The notes beneath the pieces are model-generated. The model searched no databases, was not told the origin of the DNA, and worked only from the letters and a program-made list of their open reading frames with translations. Made by a program: the position numbers and the translations under genes. DNA of 64,000 nucleotides from Streptomyces antibioticus (GTDB lineage: Bacteria; Actinomycetota; Actinomycetes; Streptomycetales; Streptomycetaceae): positions 230,900 to 294,899 of the forward strand of contig NZ_KQ948434.1 in NCBI RefSeq assembly GCF_001514065.1. Direction: 5' to 3'. Below, one piece after another: positions 18,368-26,342 of the stretch. How positions within the stretch are numbered: the stretch's first letter is position 1; each line of letters begins with the position of its first letter.

Positions 18368-19366
18368 GTGGAGCGCAGGACGATCGGCGCGGGGGCACTC
18401 GCGGTGGGGGCCGTCGGACTCGGCTGTATGCCGATGAGCTGGGCGTACAGCGGGTCACGGCAGCGGGGCGAGGAGTCGCTGCGGGCCGTGCACACAGCGC
18501 TCGACGCGGGCACGACGCTCCTGGACACGGCCGACATGTACGGCCCGTTCACCAACGAGCTGCTGGTGGGGCGGGTGTTGAAGGAGCGGCGCGCGGACGC
18601 GTTCGTGTCGACCAAGGTCGGCCTGCTGGTGGGCGAGCAGCACATCGTGGCCAACGGCCGCCCCGGGTACGTGAAACGGGCGTGCGACGCCTCACTGCGC
18701 CGCCTCCAGACCGACGTCATCGACCTCTACCAACTGCACCGCGCGGACCCCGAGGTCCCGGTCGAGGAGACCTGGGGCGCGATGGCGGAGCTGGTACGGG
18801 CCGGGAAGGTGCGGGCGCTGGGCTTCTGCGCGATGGGAGCGAGGGGCGGCCGCCGCTCCGGGGCTCATCTCTACGACGCGACGATCAGGCAACTGACACG
18901 GGTGCAGCAGGTCTTCCCGGTGAGCGCGGTGGAGGCGGAGCTGTCGGTGTGGTCGCCGGAGGCGCTGGAGTCCCTGCTGCCGTGGTGCGGGGCCCGGGGC
19001 ATCGGCTTCCTGGCGGCGATGCCGCTCGGCAACGGCTTCCTGACCGGCACGCTGACGCCCGGCGAGGGTTTCGAGCCGGACGACCTGCGCGCCCGGCACC
19101 CCCGCTTCACCGCCGAGATGATGGCCGCCAACCAGCCGATCATCGCGGGCCTGCGCCGCACGGCGGCCCGCCACGGCGAACACGTCACACCCGCCCAGGT
19201 GGCCCTGGCGTGGACCCTGGCCCAGGGCCCCCACGTGATCCCGATCCCGGGCACGAAACAGGAGCGGTGGGCCAGGGAGAACGCCGGTGCGGCGGACCTA
19301 CGACTGACGGCCCGGGACCTGACGGAGCTGCGGGAGCTGCCGGGGGCGTTGGGGTCGTGGGACTGA
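18368..19366 (+). CDS. Aldo/keto reductase
   Basis: This 332-residue NADPH-dependent TIM-barrel oxidoreductase belongs to the AKR11/YajO-like group. The catalytic tetrad is visible: Asp and Tyr in LLDTADMYGP, Lys in VSTKVG, His in YQLHRAD. The C-terminal cofactor motif is IPIPGTKQERWARENAGAA. I start at GTG 18368, with AGGAGGG ending 10 bases upstream and the first residues MERRTIGAGAL matching family N-termini; GTG 18314 is in frame but would add an unlikely extension. The stop codon falls exactly where the repeat array begins. Confidence 0.88.
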   Translation: MERRTIGAGALAVGAVGLGCMPMSWAYSGSRQRGEESLRAVHTALDAGTTLLDTADMYGPFTNELLVGRVLKERRADAFVSTKVGLLVGEQHIVANGRPGYVKRACDASLRRLQTDVIDLYQLHRADPEVPVEETWGAMAELVRAGKVRALGFCAMGARGGRRSGAHLYDATIRQLTRVQQVFPVSAVEAELSVWSPEALESLLPWCGARGIGFLAAMPLGNGFLTGTLTPGEGFEPDDLRARHPRFTAEMMAANQPIIAGLRRTAARHGEHVTPAQVALAWTLAQGPHVIPIPGTKQERWARENAGAADLRLTARDLTELRELPGALGSWD

Positions 19367-19955
19367 GGTCTGGGGGCGGGGGCAACGGGGTCCGGGGGCG
19401 GGGGCGACGAGGACGGGGCTCAGTTCCGGGGCGCGGGGGCGACGAGGTCCGGGGGCGGGGGCGACGAGGTCCGGGGGCGGGGGCGACGAGGTCCGGGGGC
19501 GGGGGCGACGAGGACGGGGCTCAGTTCCGGGGCGCGGGGGCGAGGAGTGCGGGGCTGCGTCCCACGGGGCGCGGGGGCGAAAGGGCCGGGGCTCACAGCC
19601 GAGGCCCGGGGGGCGAAGGCCCCAGGGCCGAGAACCACGGCCCTGCCGCCCAGGGCACGGGACTGAAACCCACAGCCCAGACGCGAAGAGCCGGTGCTGA
19701 GCCCCGAGGAACGGCGAGCGACAGACCCCCGACTGAGAAATACGGCTCGGCGCCACCCAGGGCCCGCGACTGAGATCCATGGCCTGGTGGCGAGGAGGCC
19801 GGGGGCTGAATCCACGGCCCAGAGGCGAAGCACCCGGGACGGAACCCACGGCCCAGACGCGGAAGTACCGGCGCTGAGATCCACAGCCCCGAGGCGAAGG
19901 ACCCGGGCGCTGTGATCCGCGTCCGGCGCGAGGAGTCACGGGCTGGGATCCTGGA
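19367..19955. repeat. Degenerate tandem array of about 35-bp units (minisatellite-like)
   Basis: This 689-bp gap between genes is filled for about 590 bp by related units 34-37 bp long, roughly 16-18 copies. Typical units begin CTGAGATCCACAGCCC and continue GAGGCGAAGGACCCGGGCG. Good copies start at about 19663, 19769, 19805, 19839 and 19873. The 5' part contains an exact 35-bp duplication (19406-19440 and 19507-19541) flanking three exact 22-bp units (19441-19462, 19463-19484, 19485-19506), which look like shortened copies. Unit lengths are not multiples of three, so it is not a coding repeat. The 5' part has many GGGGG runs on the plus strand, giving G-quadruplex potential. No reported element is recognised. 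Confidence 0.8.
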
Positions 19956-20055
19956 GGGGTGGGGGCGTTCCTGCATCGGCTCGTGGAGATCGGGAACCCG
20001 TGAGGCGCGAGCGGTGTATGAAAAGTAGAACCCGCCGCTTCGAAGGGACCAGATC

Positions 20056-21240
20056 GTGCAACGTCGAGTTGTGACGGCCGTGTTGGCCGCGACCACGCTT
20101 CTGCTGACGGCCGGCTGTTCCTCGGACGACGGCGGCGAAGGCCCCGCCGGTGGCGGTACGACGCCAGGCGGTACGACGCCAGGCGGTGCGGCGTCCAAGT
20201 CCGCGTCCTCCCCCAGCCGACAGGCCGCCGAGGAGACACCGCCCGCGAAGGGCTCGGTGAAGGTGCTGCGCACCGTCACCACCGGCCTGAACACCCCCTG
20301 GGGCCTGGCCCCACTGCCCGACGGCGACCTCCTGGTCTCCTCCAGGGACAAGGGGACCATCACCCGGGTCGACGCGGAGACCGGGAAGAAGACGGAGCTG
20401 GGCGAGGTCCCCGGGGTGTCCCCGGCGGGCGAGGGCGGTCTCCTGGGCCTGGCCCTCTCCCCCGACTACGCCTCGGACCACATGGTGTACGCCTACTTCA
20501 CCTCGGCCTCCGACAACCGCATCGTCCGCATGCTGTACGAGGAGCAGAAGCCGTCCGGCGAGCAGCTCGGCGCACCGGACACGGTCTTCAAGGGCATCCC
20601 GAAGGGCGTCATCCACAACGGCGGCCGGATCGCCTTCGGCCCCGACAAGATGCTCTACGCGGGCACCGGCGAGAGCGGCAACACCGGTCTGGCCCAGGAC
20701 AAGAAGTCCCTCGGCGGCAAGATCCTTCGCCTCACCCCGGAGGGCGAGCCGGCCCCGGGCAACCCGTTCCCCGGCTCCCCGGTGTACTCCTACGGCCACC
20801 GCAATGTGCAGGGCCTCGCCTGGGACGCCAAGCAGCGGCTGTTCGCCTCGGAGTTCGGCCAGGACACATGGGACGAGCTGAACGCGATCAAGCCGGGCGA
20901 CAACTACGGCTGGCCCGAGGCGGAGGGCAAGTCGGACGACTCCGGTTTCCACAATCCGACAGCCCAGTGGGCCACGGACGACGCCTCCCCCAGCGGCATC
21001 GCCTACGCCGAGGGCTCGATATGGATGGCGGGCCTCAAGGGCCAGCGCCTGTGGCGCATCCCGTTGAAGGGCACGGAGGCCTCCGCCGACCCGCAGTCGT
21101 TCCTGAAGGGCGAGTACGGCCGGCTGCGCACGGTGGTGTCGGCGGGCAGCGACAAGCTGTGGCTGGTCACCAGCAACACGGACGGGCGGGGGGACCCGAA
21201 GGAAGGGGACGACCGGATTCTGGAGCTCCAGGTGAGCTGA
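20056..21240 (+). CDS. PQQ-type glucose/sorbosone dehydrogenase family lipoprotein
   Basis: This 394-residue protein has a lipoprotein signal peptide (LLLTAGC, Cys at about residue 21), a Gly/Thr/Pro linker with the repeat PGGTTPGG, then a six-bladed beta-propeller of the GSDH/Yli I family. Visible motifs are the opening T-G-L-N-T-P-W-G-L-A, SPAGEGGLLGLALSP, NGGRIAFGPDKMLYAGTG and YSYGHRNVQGLAWD. It is an extracytoplasmic aldose-type dehydrogenase whose sugar and cofactor are unproven. GTG 20056 follows AAGGGA by 7 bases. It lies just downstream of the repeat array. Confidence 0.87.
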   Translation: MQRRVVTAVLAATTLLLTAGCSSDDGGEGPAGGGTTPGGTTPGGAASKSASSPSRQAAEETPPAKGSVKVLRTVTTGLNTPWGLAPLPDGDLLVSSRDKGTITRVDAETGKKTELGEVPGVSPAGEGGLLGLALSPDYASDHMVYAYFTSASDNRIVRMLYEEQKPSGEQLGAPDTVFKGIPKGVIHNGGRIAFGPDKMLYAGTGESGNTGLAQDKKSLGGKILRLTPEGEPAPGNPFPGSPVYSYGHRNVQGLAWDAKQRLFASEFGQDTWDELNAIKPGDNYGWPEAEGKSDDSGFHNPTAQWATDDASPSGIAYAEGSIWMAGLKGQRLWRIPLKGTEASADPQSFLKGEYGRLRTVVSAGSDKLWLVTSNTDGRGDPKEGDDRILELQVS

Positions 21241-21277
21241 ACCTGGATATACCGGCGAGCTGAGCCGGCGGGCGCTT

Positions 21278-21484
21278 TCAGCCGTCCTCCGGCACCTGCT
21301 CCGACGCGTCCGTCTCCGCCTCCCCCTCCGGTCGGCGTATGAGGACCTTCCCGGACGAGAGGTCTATCGGCCCATGTCCGGGATCGCCGTCACCGACATC
21401 GACCCGGGTCAGTTCCAGTCGGTTCTGTTCGTCCCGGGTGTGCTTTCGACCGGGTTGGAACAGCTCCTCGAAGGGGTTGAACAC
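21278..21484 (-). CDS. Conserved small protein, DUF6191-like
   Basis: This 68-residue protein starts with GTG behind GGGAGG. MFNPFEELFQPGRKHT followed by R-L-E-L-T-R-V-D-V-G-D and P-I-D-L-S-S-G-K-V matches a small family widespread in streptomycetes that I recall as DUF6191. It has no signal peptide or membrane segment and ends in an acidic tail. No function is known. It sits just downstream of the LuxR gene on the same strand (39 bp away) and may be co-transcribed. Confidence 0.78.
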   Translation of the reverse strand: MFNPFEELFQPGRKHTRDEQNRLELTRVDVGDGDPGHGPIDLSSGKVLIRRPEGEAETDASEQVPEDG

Positions 21485-21523
21485 AGGACCTCCCTAGGCC
21501 GGCGTCACTTACAGCGTAAGACG

Positions 21524-24500
21524 TCACCCCGCCGTCCGGCTCGGGAGCCGCTCGGCGGGGAACAGCCCCAGCCGGTGGGCCACCGCGGCCGCCTCGCCGC
21601 GCCCCGAGACACCGAGCTTGGCCAGGATGTTCGACACATGGACGCTGGCCGTCTTCGGGGAGATGAAGAGCTCCTCGGCTATCTGCCGGTTGGTGCGGCC
21701 GGCGGAGACCAGGCGCAGTACGTCGCGTTCCCGGCCGGTGAGGCCGAGGGCCTCGGCCTGGTCGGCGGGGGCCGGGGTGTGCTTCGGGGCGTGGGTCAGG
21801 CCCAGGCGGGCGCGCTGGGCGAGCCGGGCGACGGCATCGGCCAGGGGGCGGGCGCCGAGGTGCTCGGCGACGGCGTGGGCGAGGCGGAGCAGTTCCGTGG
21901 CGCGGTCGCGCTCGTCCTCGCCACCGACGGAGAGGAGGGACTCGGCGAGGCGGTGGCGGACGCGGGCGAGGTCGTAGGGGCGGTCCAGGGTTTCGAAGGC
22001 GGCGGTGACCGCGGCCCAGTCGTCGGGGTCGCTGTGGCCCTCGGCGCGGCGGAGTTCGGCGCGGACCCAGTGCTCGTAGGCGTGCCAGACGGGCACATTG
22101 GTGGCCAGGGTCTTGGCGGCCGTGCGGATGTCCTGGAGGACCTCGGCGCGGCCGGTCTCGGTGGCGGGCAGGCCGAGCGCGTCGGCCTCGGCGGTGGCGG
22201 CGGTCAGGAGCAGCGGCCAGGCGTAGCGCTGGGTGTCGGGCGGGAAACCCTCGTCCAGGGCGCGGCGCAGGGCGGTCCGGGCGTCCAGGAGGCGGCCTTC
22301 GCCGGCGGTGGCCCCGAGGGTGATGCGGGCGAGGGGAAGTTCGTGCTGGGGCGCCCGGTCGTGGGTGCCGAAGTGGCCACGGGCCGCGGCGAGTTGGACG
22401 GCGCACTCGGCGAGGTCGCCGCGGGCGAGGGCGAGTTCGGCGCGCAGGGTGGCGTGGAAGCCGCGGGGTATCGCGCTCTGGCCGACGCGTTCCGCCTTGC
22501 CGGCGGCCGTGGCGGCCTCGTCCCAGCGGCCGAGGCTGAAGAGGGACTCGGCGAGGTTGCCCCAGACCCAGGCCTCGCTGTCGAGGAGGCCGAACTTCCG
22601 GGTGTGGGCGACGCCTTCCTCCAGGATGGGCACGGCTTCGGCGGAGCGGCCGACGGCTTCGAGGGCGTCGGGCAGGTTGACGTAGACGCGGGCGGCGATG
22701 GCGGTCATGCCGTTCTCGGTGGTCTGCCGCCTGACCTCGAACATCTCCTTCAGGCCGGATTCGAGGTCGCCGGAGTGGACGATGAGGCTGCCGAGGGTGA
22801 GCCGGGCGCTCATCTCGATCTCGCGGGCGCCGACCATGCGCGCGTACTCCACGGCCCGTTCGGCGGCCGTGAAGGCCTCGGGGCCGGGGACGTGCACCAT
22901 GGACCAGTTGGCGACCTGGGCGAGGACGTCGGCGTGCACTTCCGAGGGCGGCAGGCCGCGGACCAGGTCCTGGGCGGTGGCCAGTTCCTGCCAGCCGTTG
23001 CCGCGCGCGAGCGCCTGCACCAGCCGGGAGCGCATCACCCAGAACCAGGCGGCGCGCACCGGGTCACCCTCCTCCTCCAGCAGGTGCAGGGCCCGTTTGG
23101 TGATCTTCAGGGCGCGCTCCCGCTCCCCGGCGAGCCGGCCGGCGACGGCGGCCTCGGCCATCAGGTCGAGATAGCGGAGCGGCGTGGTGGCGGGGTCGCA
23201 GCCGCAGGGTGGGAAGGCCTCGGTGTAGTCGACGGGGCGCAGGGCGGCCCGGACCTCCTCGGGGGCGGTGTCCCACAGCTCCATCGCGCGTTCCAGGAGC
23301 CGGAGTTGTTCGGAGAAGGCATGCCGGCGGCGGGCGATGACGGAGGCGTCCAGGACGGCGGGCAGGGCCTTGGCGGCGTCATGGGCCTGGTACCAGTAGC
23401 TGGCCAGCCGCATGACCCGGGCGTCGGCCGCGACGAGGGTGGGGTCGGCCTCCAGGGCCTCGGCGTAGCGGCGGTTGAGGCGGGAGCGTTCGCCGGGGAG
23501 CAGGTCGTCGCTGACGGCCTCGCGGACCAGGGAGTGCCGGAAGCGGTAGCCGTCGCCGTCCGGGGCGGCGCTGAGGATGTTGGCGTTGACGGCGGCGCGC
23601 AGGGCCTCGATGAGGTCGTCCTCGGCGAGCCGGGCGACGGCGGCGATCAGCCGGTACTCGACGGTGGAGCCGCCTTCGGCGACGATCCGGGCGACCCGCT
23701 GGGCGCTCTCCGGCAGCCCTTCGACCCGTACGAGGAGCAGGTCGCGCAGGGAGTCGGTGAGGCCGGTGCAGCAGCCCTCGTGAGAGGCGACGGCGAGTTC
23801 CTCGACGAAGAAGGCGTTGCCGTCGGAGCGTTCGAAGATCTCGTCGACCTGGGCCGGGTCGGGTTCGGCGGCGAGGATGCCGGCGATCTGGCGGCCGACC
23901 TCGGTGCGGTTGAAGCGGCCGAGTTCGAGGCGGCGGACGGTGCGGAGCCGGTCGAGTTCGGCGAGCAGGGGGCGCAGCGGGTGGCGGCGGTGGATGTCGT
24001 CGGCGCGGTAGGTGGCGACGACGACGAGGCGGCCGGTGCGCAGGGTGCGGAACAGATAGGCGAGGAGGTGCCGGGTGGAGGCGTCGGCCCAGTGGAGGTC
24101 CTCAAGGCCGACGACGACCGTGCGGTCGGCGGCGACGCGTTCCAGGAGGCGGGCGGTGAGTTCGAAGAGGCGGGCCATGCTCTGCTCGTCATGGCGTCCG
24201 GCGGGGGCCTCGCCCAGTTCGGGCAGGAGCCGGGCGAGTTCCTCCTCCTGGCCGGCGGCTGCGGCGGCGAGTTCGTCGGGCAGGGCGCGGCGCAGGGCGC
24301 GCAGGGCGGTGGAGAAGGGGGCGAAGGGCAGTCCGTCGGCGCCGATCTCGACACAGCCGCCGAGCGCGACGACCGCGCCCCGGCCGCAGGCGGTGGTGGC
24401 GAACTCCTCGACGAGACGGGTCTTGCCGACTCCGGCCTCACCGCCGATCAGCAGCGCCTGGGGTTCGCCTGCGGCGGCGCGGGCGAGCGCGTCGTTGAGG

Positions 24501-24763
24501 GTGTCGAGCTCGTCTGCGCGGCCGACGAACACGGGACTGACGGACCTGGTCTCCACGGGCCCGAGCATCGCACGCGGGTCCGACAGCGCGGCACCGGTTT
24601 TCGCCGAGGGCGCGATCTTGATGTCCCCCACGGGGGCGTCAACGCCCTCCGACGCCGCCCCGGCATACGGGACGGCGTCGGAGGTGGGTGGTGCGTCGGT
24701 TGTGGGGAGGACGGCCGCCTGTGGTGTCGGCGTCCGGCCGTCCTCCCTCCCCCCGGCGCTCAT
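21524..24763 (-). CDS. LAL-type LuxR regulator with AAA ATPase domain
   Basis: This large regulator (1,079 residues) has an N-terminal ATPase with Walker A GGEAGVGKT near residue 68 and a Walker B-like segment VVVGLEDLHWAD, a long helical TPR-like middle, and a C-terminal LuxR helix-turn-helix (LTGRERDVLRLVSAGRTNRQ near 1010, then SPKTASVHVSNILAKLGV). Such proteins are ATP-dependent activators, often of transport or specialised metabolism genes; the target here is unknown. ATG 24763 overlaps the stop of the preceding 61-residue gene (ATGA), so its translation is coupled to that gene. Confidence 0.9.
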   Translation of the reverse strand: MSAGGREDGRTPTPQAAVLPTTDAPPTSDAVPYAGAASEGVDAPVGDIKIAPSAKTGAALSDPRAMLGPVETRSVSPVFVGRADELDTLNDALARAAAGEPQALLIGGEAGVGKTRLVEEFATTACGRGAVVALGGCVEIGADGLPFAPFSTALRALRRALPDELAAAAAGQEEELARLLPELGEAPAGRHDEQSMARLFELTARLLERVAADRTVVVGLEDLHWADASTRHLLAYLFRTLRTGRLVVVATYRADDIHRRHPLRPLLAELDRLRTVRRLELGRFNRTEVGRQIAGILAAEPDPAQVDEIFERSDGNAFFVEELAVASHEGCCTGLTDSLRDLLLVRVEGLPESAQRVARIVAEGGSTVEYRLIAAVARLAEDDLIEALRAAVNANILSAAPDGDGYRFRHSLVREAVSDDLLPGERSRLNRRYAEALEADPTLVAADARVMRLASYWYQAHDAAKALPAVLDASVIARRRHAFSEQLRLLERAMELWDTAPEEVRAALRPVDYTEAFPPCGCDPATTPLRYLDLMAEAAVAGRLAGERERALKITKRALHLLEEEGDPVRAAWFWVMRSRLVQALARGNGWQELATAQDLVRGLPPSEVHADVLAQVANWSMVHVPGPEAFTAAERAVEYARMVGAREIEMSARLTLGSLIVHSGDLESGLKEMFEVRRQTTENGMTAIAARVYVNLPDALEAVGRSAEAVPILEEGVAHTRKFGLLDSEAWVWGNLAESLFSLGRWDEAATAAGKAERVGQSAIPRGFHATLRAELALARGDLAECAVQLAAARGHFGTHDRAPQHELPLARITLGATAGEGRLLDARTALRRALDEGFPPDTQRYAWPLLLTAATAEADALGLPATETGRAEVLQDIRTAAKTLATNVPVWHAYEHWVRAELRRAEGHSDPDDWAAVTAAFETLDRPYDLARVRHRLAESLLSVGGEDERDRATELLRLAHAVAEHLGARPLADAVARLAQRARLGLTHAPKHTPAPADQAEALGLTGRERDVLRLVSAGRTNRQIAEELFISPKTASVHVSNILAKLGVSGRGEAAAVAHRLGLFPAERLPSRTAG

Positions 24764-24945
24764 GCGGTGCGCAGGAACCGGTGCCGACGGGAGCGCCCGG
24801 TATGCACCTCGCTCTCGGCCTCGCGGCCGGCTGCCTCGCGGCGGGCGGCGCGACGGCCCTGGACGGCCTCGCGGACGAGACGGTCGTGCTGGGCCTGGCG
24901 GATCAGTTCGTCGGAACGGAGCTGGGAGAGCTCGTACTCGTACAT
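24760..24945 (-). CDS. Small basic hypothetical protein coupled to the LuxR gene
   Basis: This 61-residue protein begins MYEYELSQLRSDELIRQA and is Arg/Glu rich, with a predicted long helix and a basic C-terminus (SRRHRFLRTA). AAGGGA lies 6 bases before the ATG. I recall similar proteins with the same MYEYELxQLR start near LuxR genes in other streptomycetes, which supports a real gene. It has no signal peptide or membrane segment. The stop overlaps the LuxR start, so it may be an accessory factor or a translational leader for the regulator. Confidence 0.75.
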   Translation of the reverse strand: MYEYELSQLRSDELIRQAQHDRLVREAVQGRRAARREAAGREAESEVHTGRSRRHRFLRTA

Positions 24946-25077
24946 GGTGTGTCCCTTGTGAGATTCGGTTTCGTGCTTCGCTTTCTGCGATGCCTCTACC
25001 TTCGTCTCCAAGGCGGGTGCGCCACATCGGGAGAGTTCCGCATCTTCGGCGGCCGCCGGGACCTTAGACGTGCGTGA

Positions 25078-25124
25078 GGGGCCTCAGTCACTGCCTAAGG
25101 TGCTTACGGCAGTACTAAGGCCCC
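25078..25124 (-). terminator. Large hairpin between membrane protein gene and LuxR operon
   Basis: GGGGCCT and ACTGCC blocks on one arm pair with GGCAGT and AGGCCCC on the other, with small internal mismatches and a 12-base loop. It lies 29 bp past the stop of the minus-strand gene at 25153. A terminator fits best. CCTTAG/CTAAGG hexamers recur at 25062, 25095 and 25115. Confidence 0.6.
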
Positions 25125-25152
25125 TCGGGACCTGCGTCGACTCTGCGGCTCC

Positions 25153-25734
25153 TCAGCTGGTGGAAGGCAGCCCGAGCAGGATGTCGGTGTACTTGAGGAC
25201 GGCCAGGAGCAGGCCGATGACGCCGAGCGCGACGCCCGCCCAGGAGACCGACTTGATCCAGGCGGCCTGCGGCTTGCCGGGCGCCCCGAAGGCGGGCCGG
25301 GCCAGCACCACGACGCCGACGACCAGCGCGGCGAGCGCGAAGAGGCCGCCCCACAGCGCGGTGGTGTGCCAGGCGTCGCCGTAGACCTCCTTGACCTGCG
25401 TGGCGACGCTCGCGGTGGACGAGGTCTGCAGCTGGCCGACGAGGGTCTCGCGGGCGGAGGCGACGGTGGCGATCCAGCCGCCGGTGAGCGAGACGAGGCC
25501 GAGCGCGGCCGAGACGACGGCGGCGGCACCCTGGCCGACGCCGGTCGGGCCCTCCGGCTCGGTGTCGGCGAGACCCTCGGGCTCGTCGACGTCGTCGGTG
25601 TCGTCGCTCTCGACCTCGGCGCCGGCCTCGGTCCCGGTCGTCTCGTCGACCTTGCTGACGTCCACCTTCTCGTCGTCGGTCTTCGCCTCGGGGCCGGTCT
25701 CGACCCCGGTCTCGTCAACAGTCTTGGTTCCCAT
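25153..25734 (-). CDS. Hypothetical membrane protein with acidic N-terminal region
   Basis: This 193-residue protein has a Glu/Asp/Thr-rich, probably unstructured first 70 residues, followed by four hydrophobic segments (about 75-95, 125-145, 160-180 and the end) with short loops. The acidic part has repeats of the kind DETGVETG and DETTGTEAG. No family is recognised. ATG 25734 is preferred; the only ribosome-site-like GAGG is very close to it. It is followed by a hairpin terminator and divides the GNAT gene from the LuxR operon. Confidence 0.7.
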   Translation of the reverse strand: MGTKTVDETGVETGPEAKTDDEKVDVSKVDETTGTEAGAEVESDDTDDVDEPEGLADTEPEGPTGVGQGAAAVVSAALGLVSLTGGWIATVASARETLVGQLQTSSTASVATQVKEVYGDAWHTTALWGGLFALAALVVGVVVLARPAFGAPGKPQAAWIKSVSWAGVALGVIGLLLAVLKYTDILLGLPSTS

Positions 25735-25769
25735 ACCTCGCACCGTACGGACGCAGTATGAGAGGTTTC

Positions 25770-26342
25770 TTAATGATCGTTGTGAGCCGCACGCGCGCGG
25801 GCCGCGCGCCACTCGGGCGCCAGCACCGACCAGATCTCCAGGTCGTGCCGCACCCCGTGGTGGAGGTGGCTCTCGCGGCGCACCCCGTCCCGGGTCAGCC
25901 CCAGCCGCCGGGCGACGTTCAGGCTGGCGGTGTTGCCGGCGGCGGCGACCCATTCGACGCGGTGGATACCGCGTTCCTCGATCACGTGGTCGATGAGCAG
26001 CCGCATCGCCCGGGTGATCAGCCCGCGCCCGGTGGCGGCGGGCTCCAGCCAGCAGCCGACCTCGGCATTGCCCTGAGCGGCGTCGAAGTTGAGGGTGAGG
26101 ATGCCGCCGACGAGCTTTCCGTCCAGCCAGATGCCGTGGTAGCCGCCGGTGTCGTCGGCGCGCATCTGGGCGTAGCGCTGGAGGGTCGCCCGCGCGGAGT
26201 CGACGTCGACCGCCTGGGAGCCGAAGGCGATGAACTGCCCGATGAACTCCCGCCCGCGCTCCAGGTTCGCCAGGAACTCCTCGGCGTGCCAGGGCTCCAG
26301 GGGTCGCAGTTCCGCGCCGTCACCCAGCGATATCGCGTACAT
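25770..26342 (-). CDS. GNAT-family N-acetyltransferase, RimJ/RimL-like
   Basis: This 190-residue protein has the RimL arrangement: an N-terminal L-R-P-L-E-P-W-H-A-E-E-F region, the central beta strands (G-K-L-V-G-G-I-L-T-L-N-F), acetyl-CoA loop EPAATGRGLITRAMRLLIDH (R/Q-x-x-G-x-G/A type) and the NTASLNVARRLGLTRDG motif typical of ribosomal-protein or small-molecule acetyltransferases. The acceptor is unknown. ATG 26342 (MYAISLGDG) lies inside the end of the MMPL gene (23-bp overlap), suggesting co-transcription with that transporter. Confidence 0.87.
   Translation of the reverse strand: MYAISLGDGAELRPLEPWHAEEFLANLERGREFIGQFIAFGSQAVDVDSARATLQRYAQMRADDTGGYHGIWLDGKLVGGILTLNFDAAQGNAEVGCWLEPAATGRGLITRAMRLLIDHVIEERGIHRVEWVAAAGNTASLNVARRLGLTRDGVRRESHLHHGVRHDLEIWSVLAPEWRAARARAAHNDH

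Noticed and set aside
19367-19955. CRISPR array
   Set aside because: The units are contiguous and degenerate, with no conserved repeat separated by unique spacers and no cas genes.
19298-20239. A 313-codon minus-strand frame through the tandem-repeat region
   Set aside because: It overlaps two real genes at its ends, and the repeat unit length is not a multiple of three, so the peptide repeats are a by-product.
21374-24961. A 1,195-codon plus-strand frame opposite the LuxR gene
   Set aside because: The opposite frame has a clear ATPase and LuxR domain; this one has no recognisable motif.
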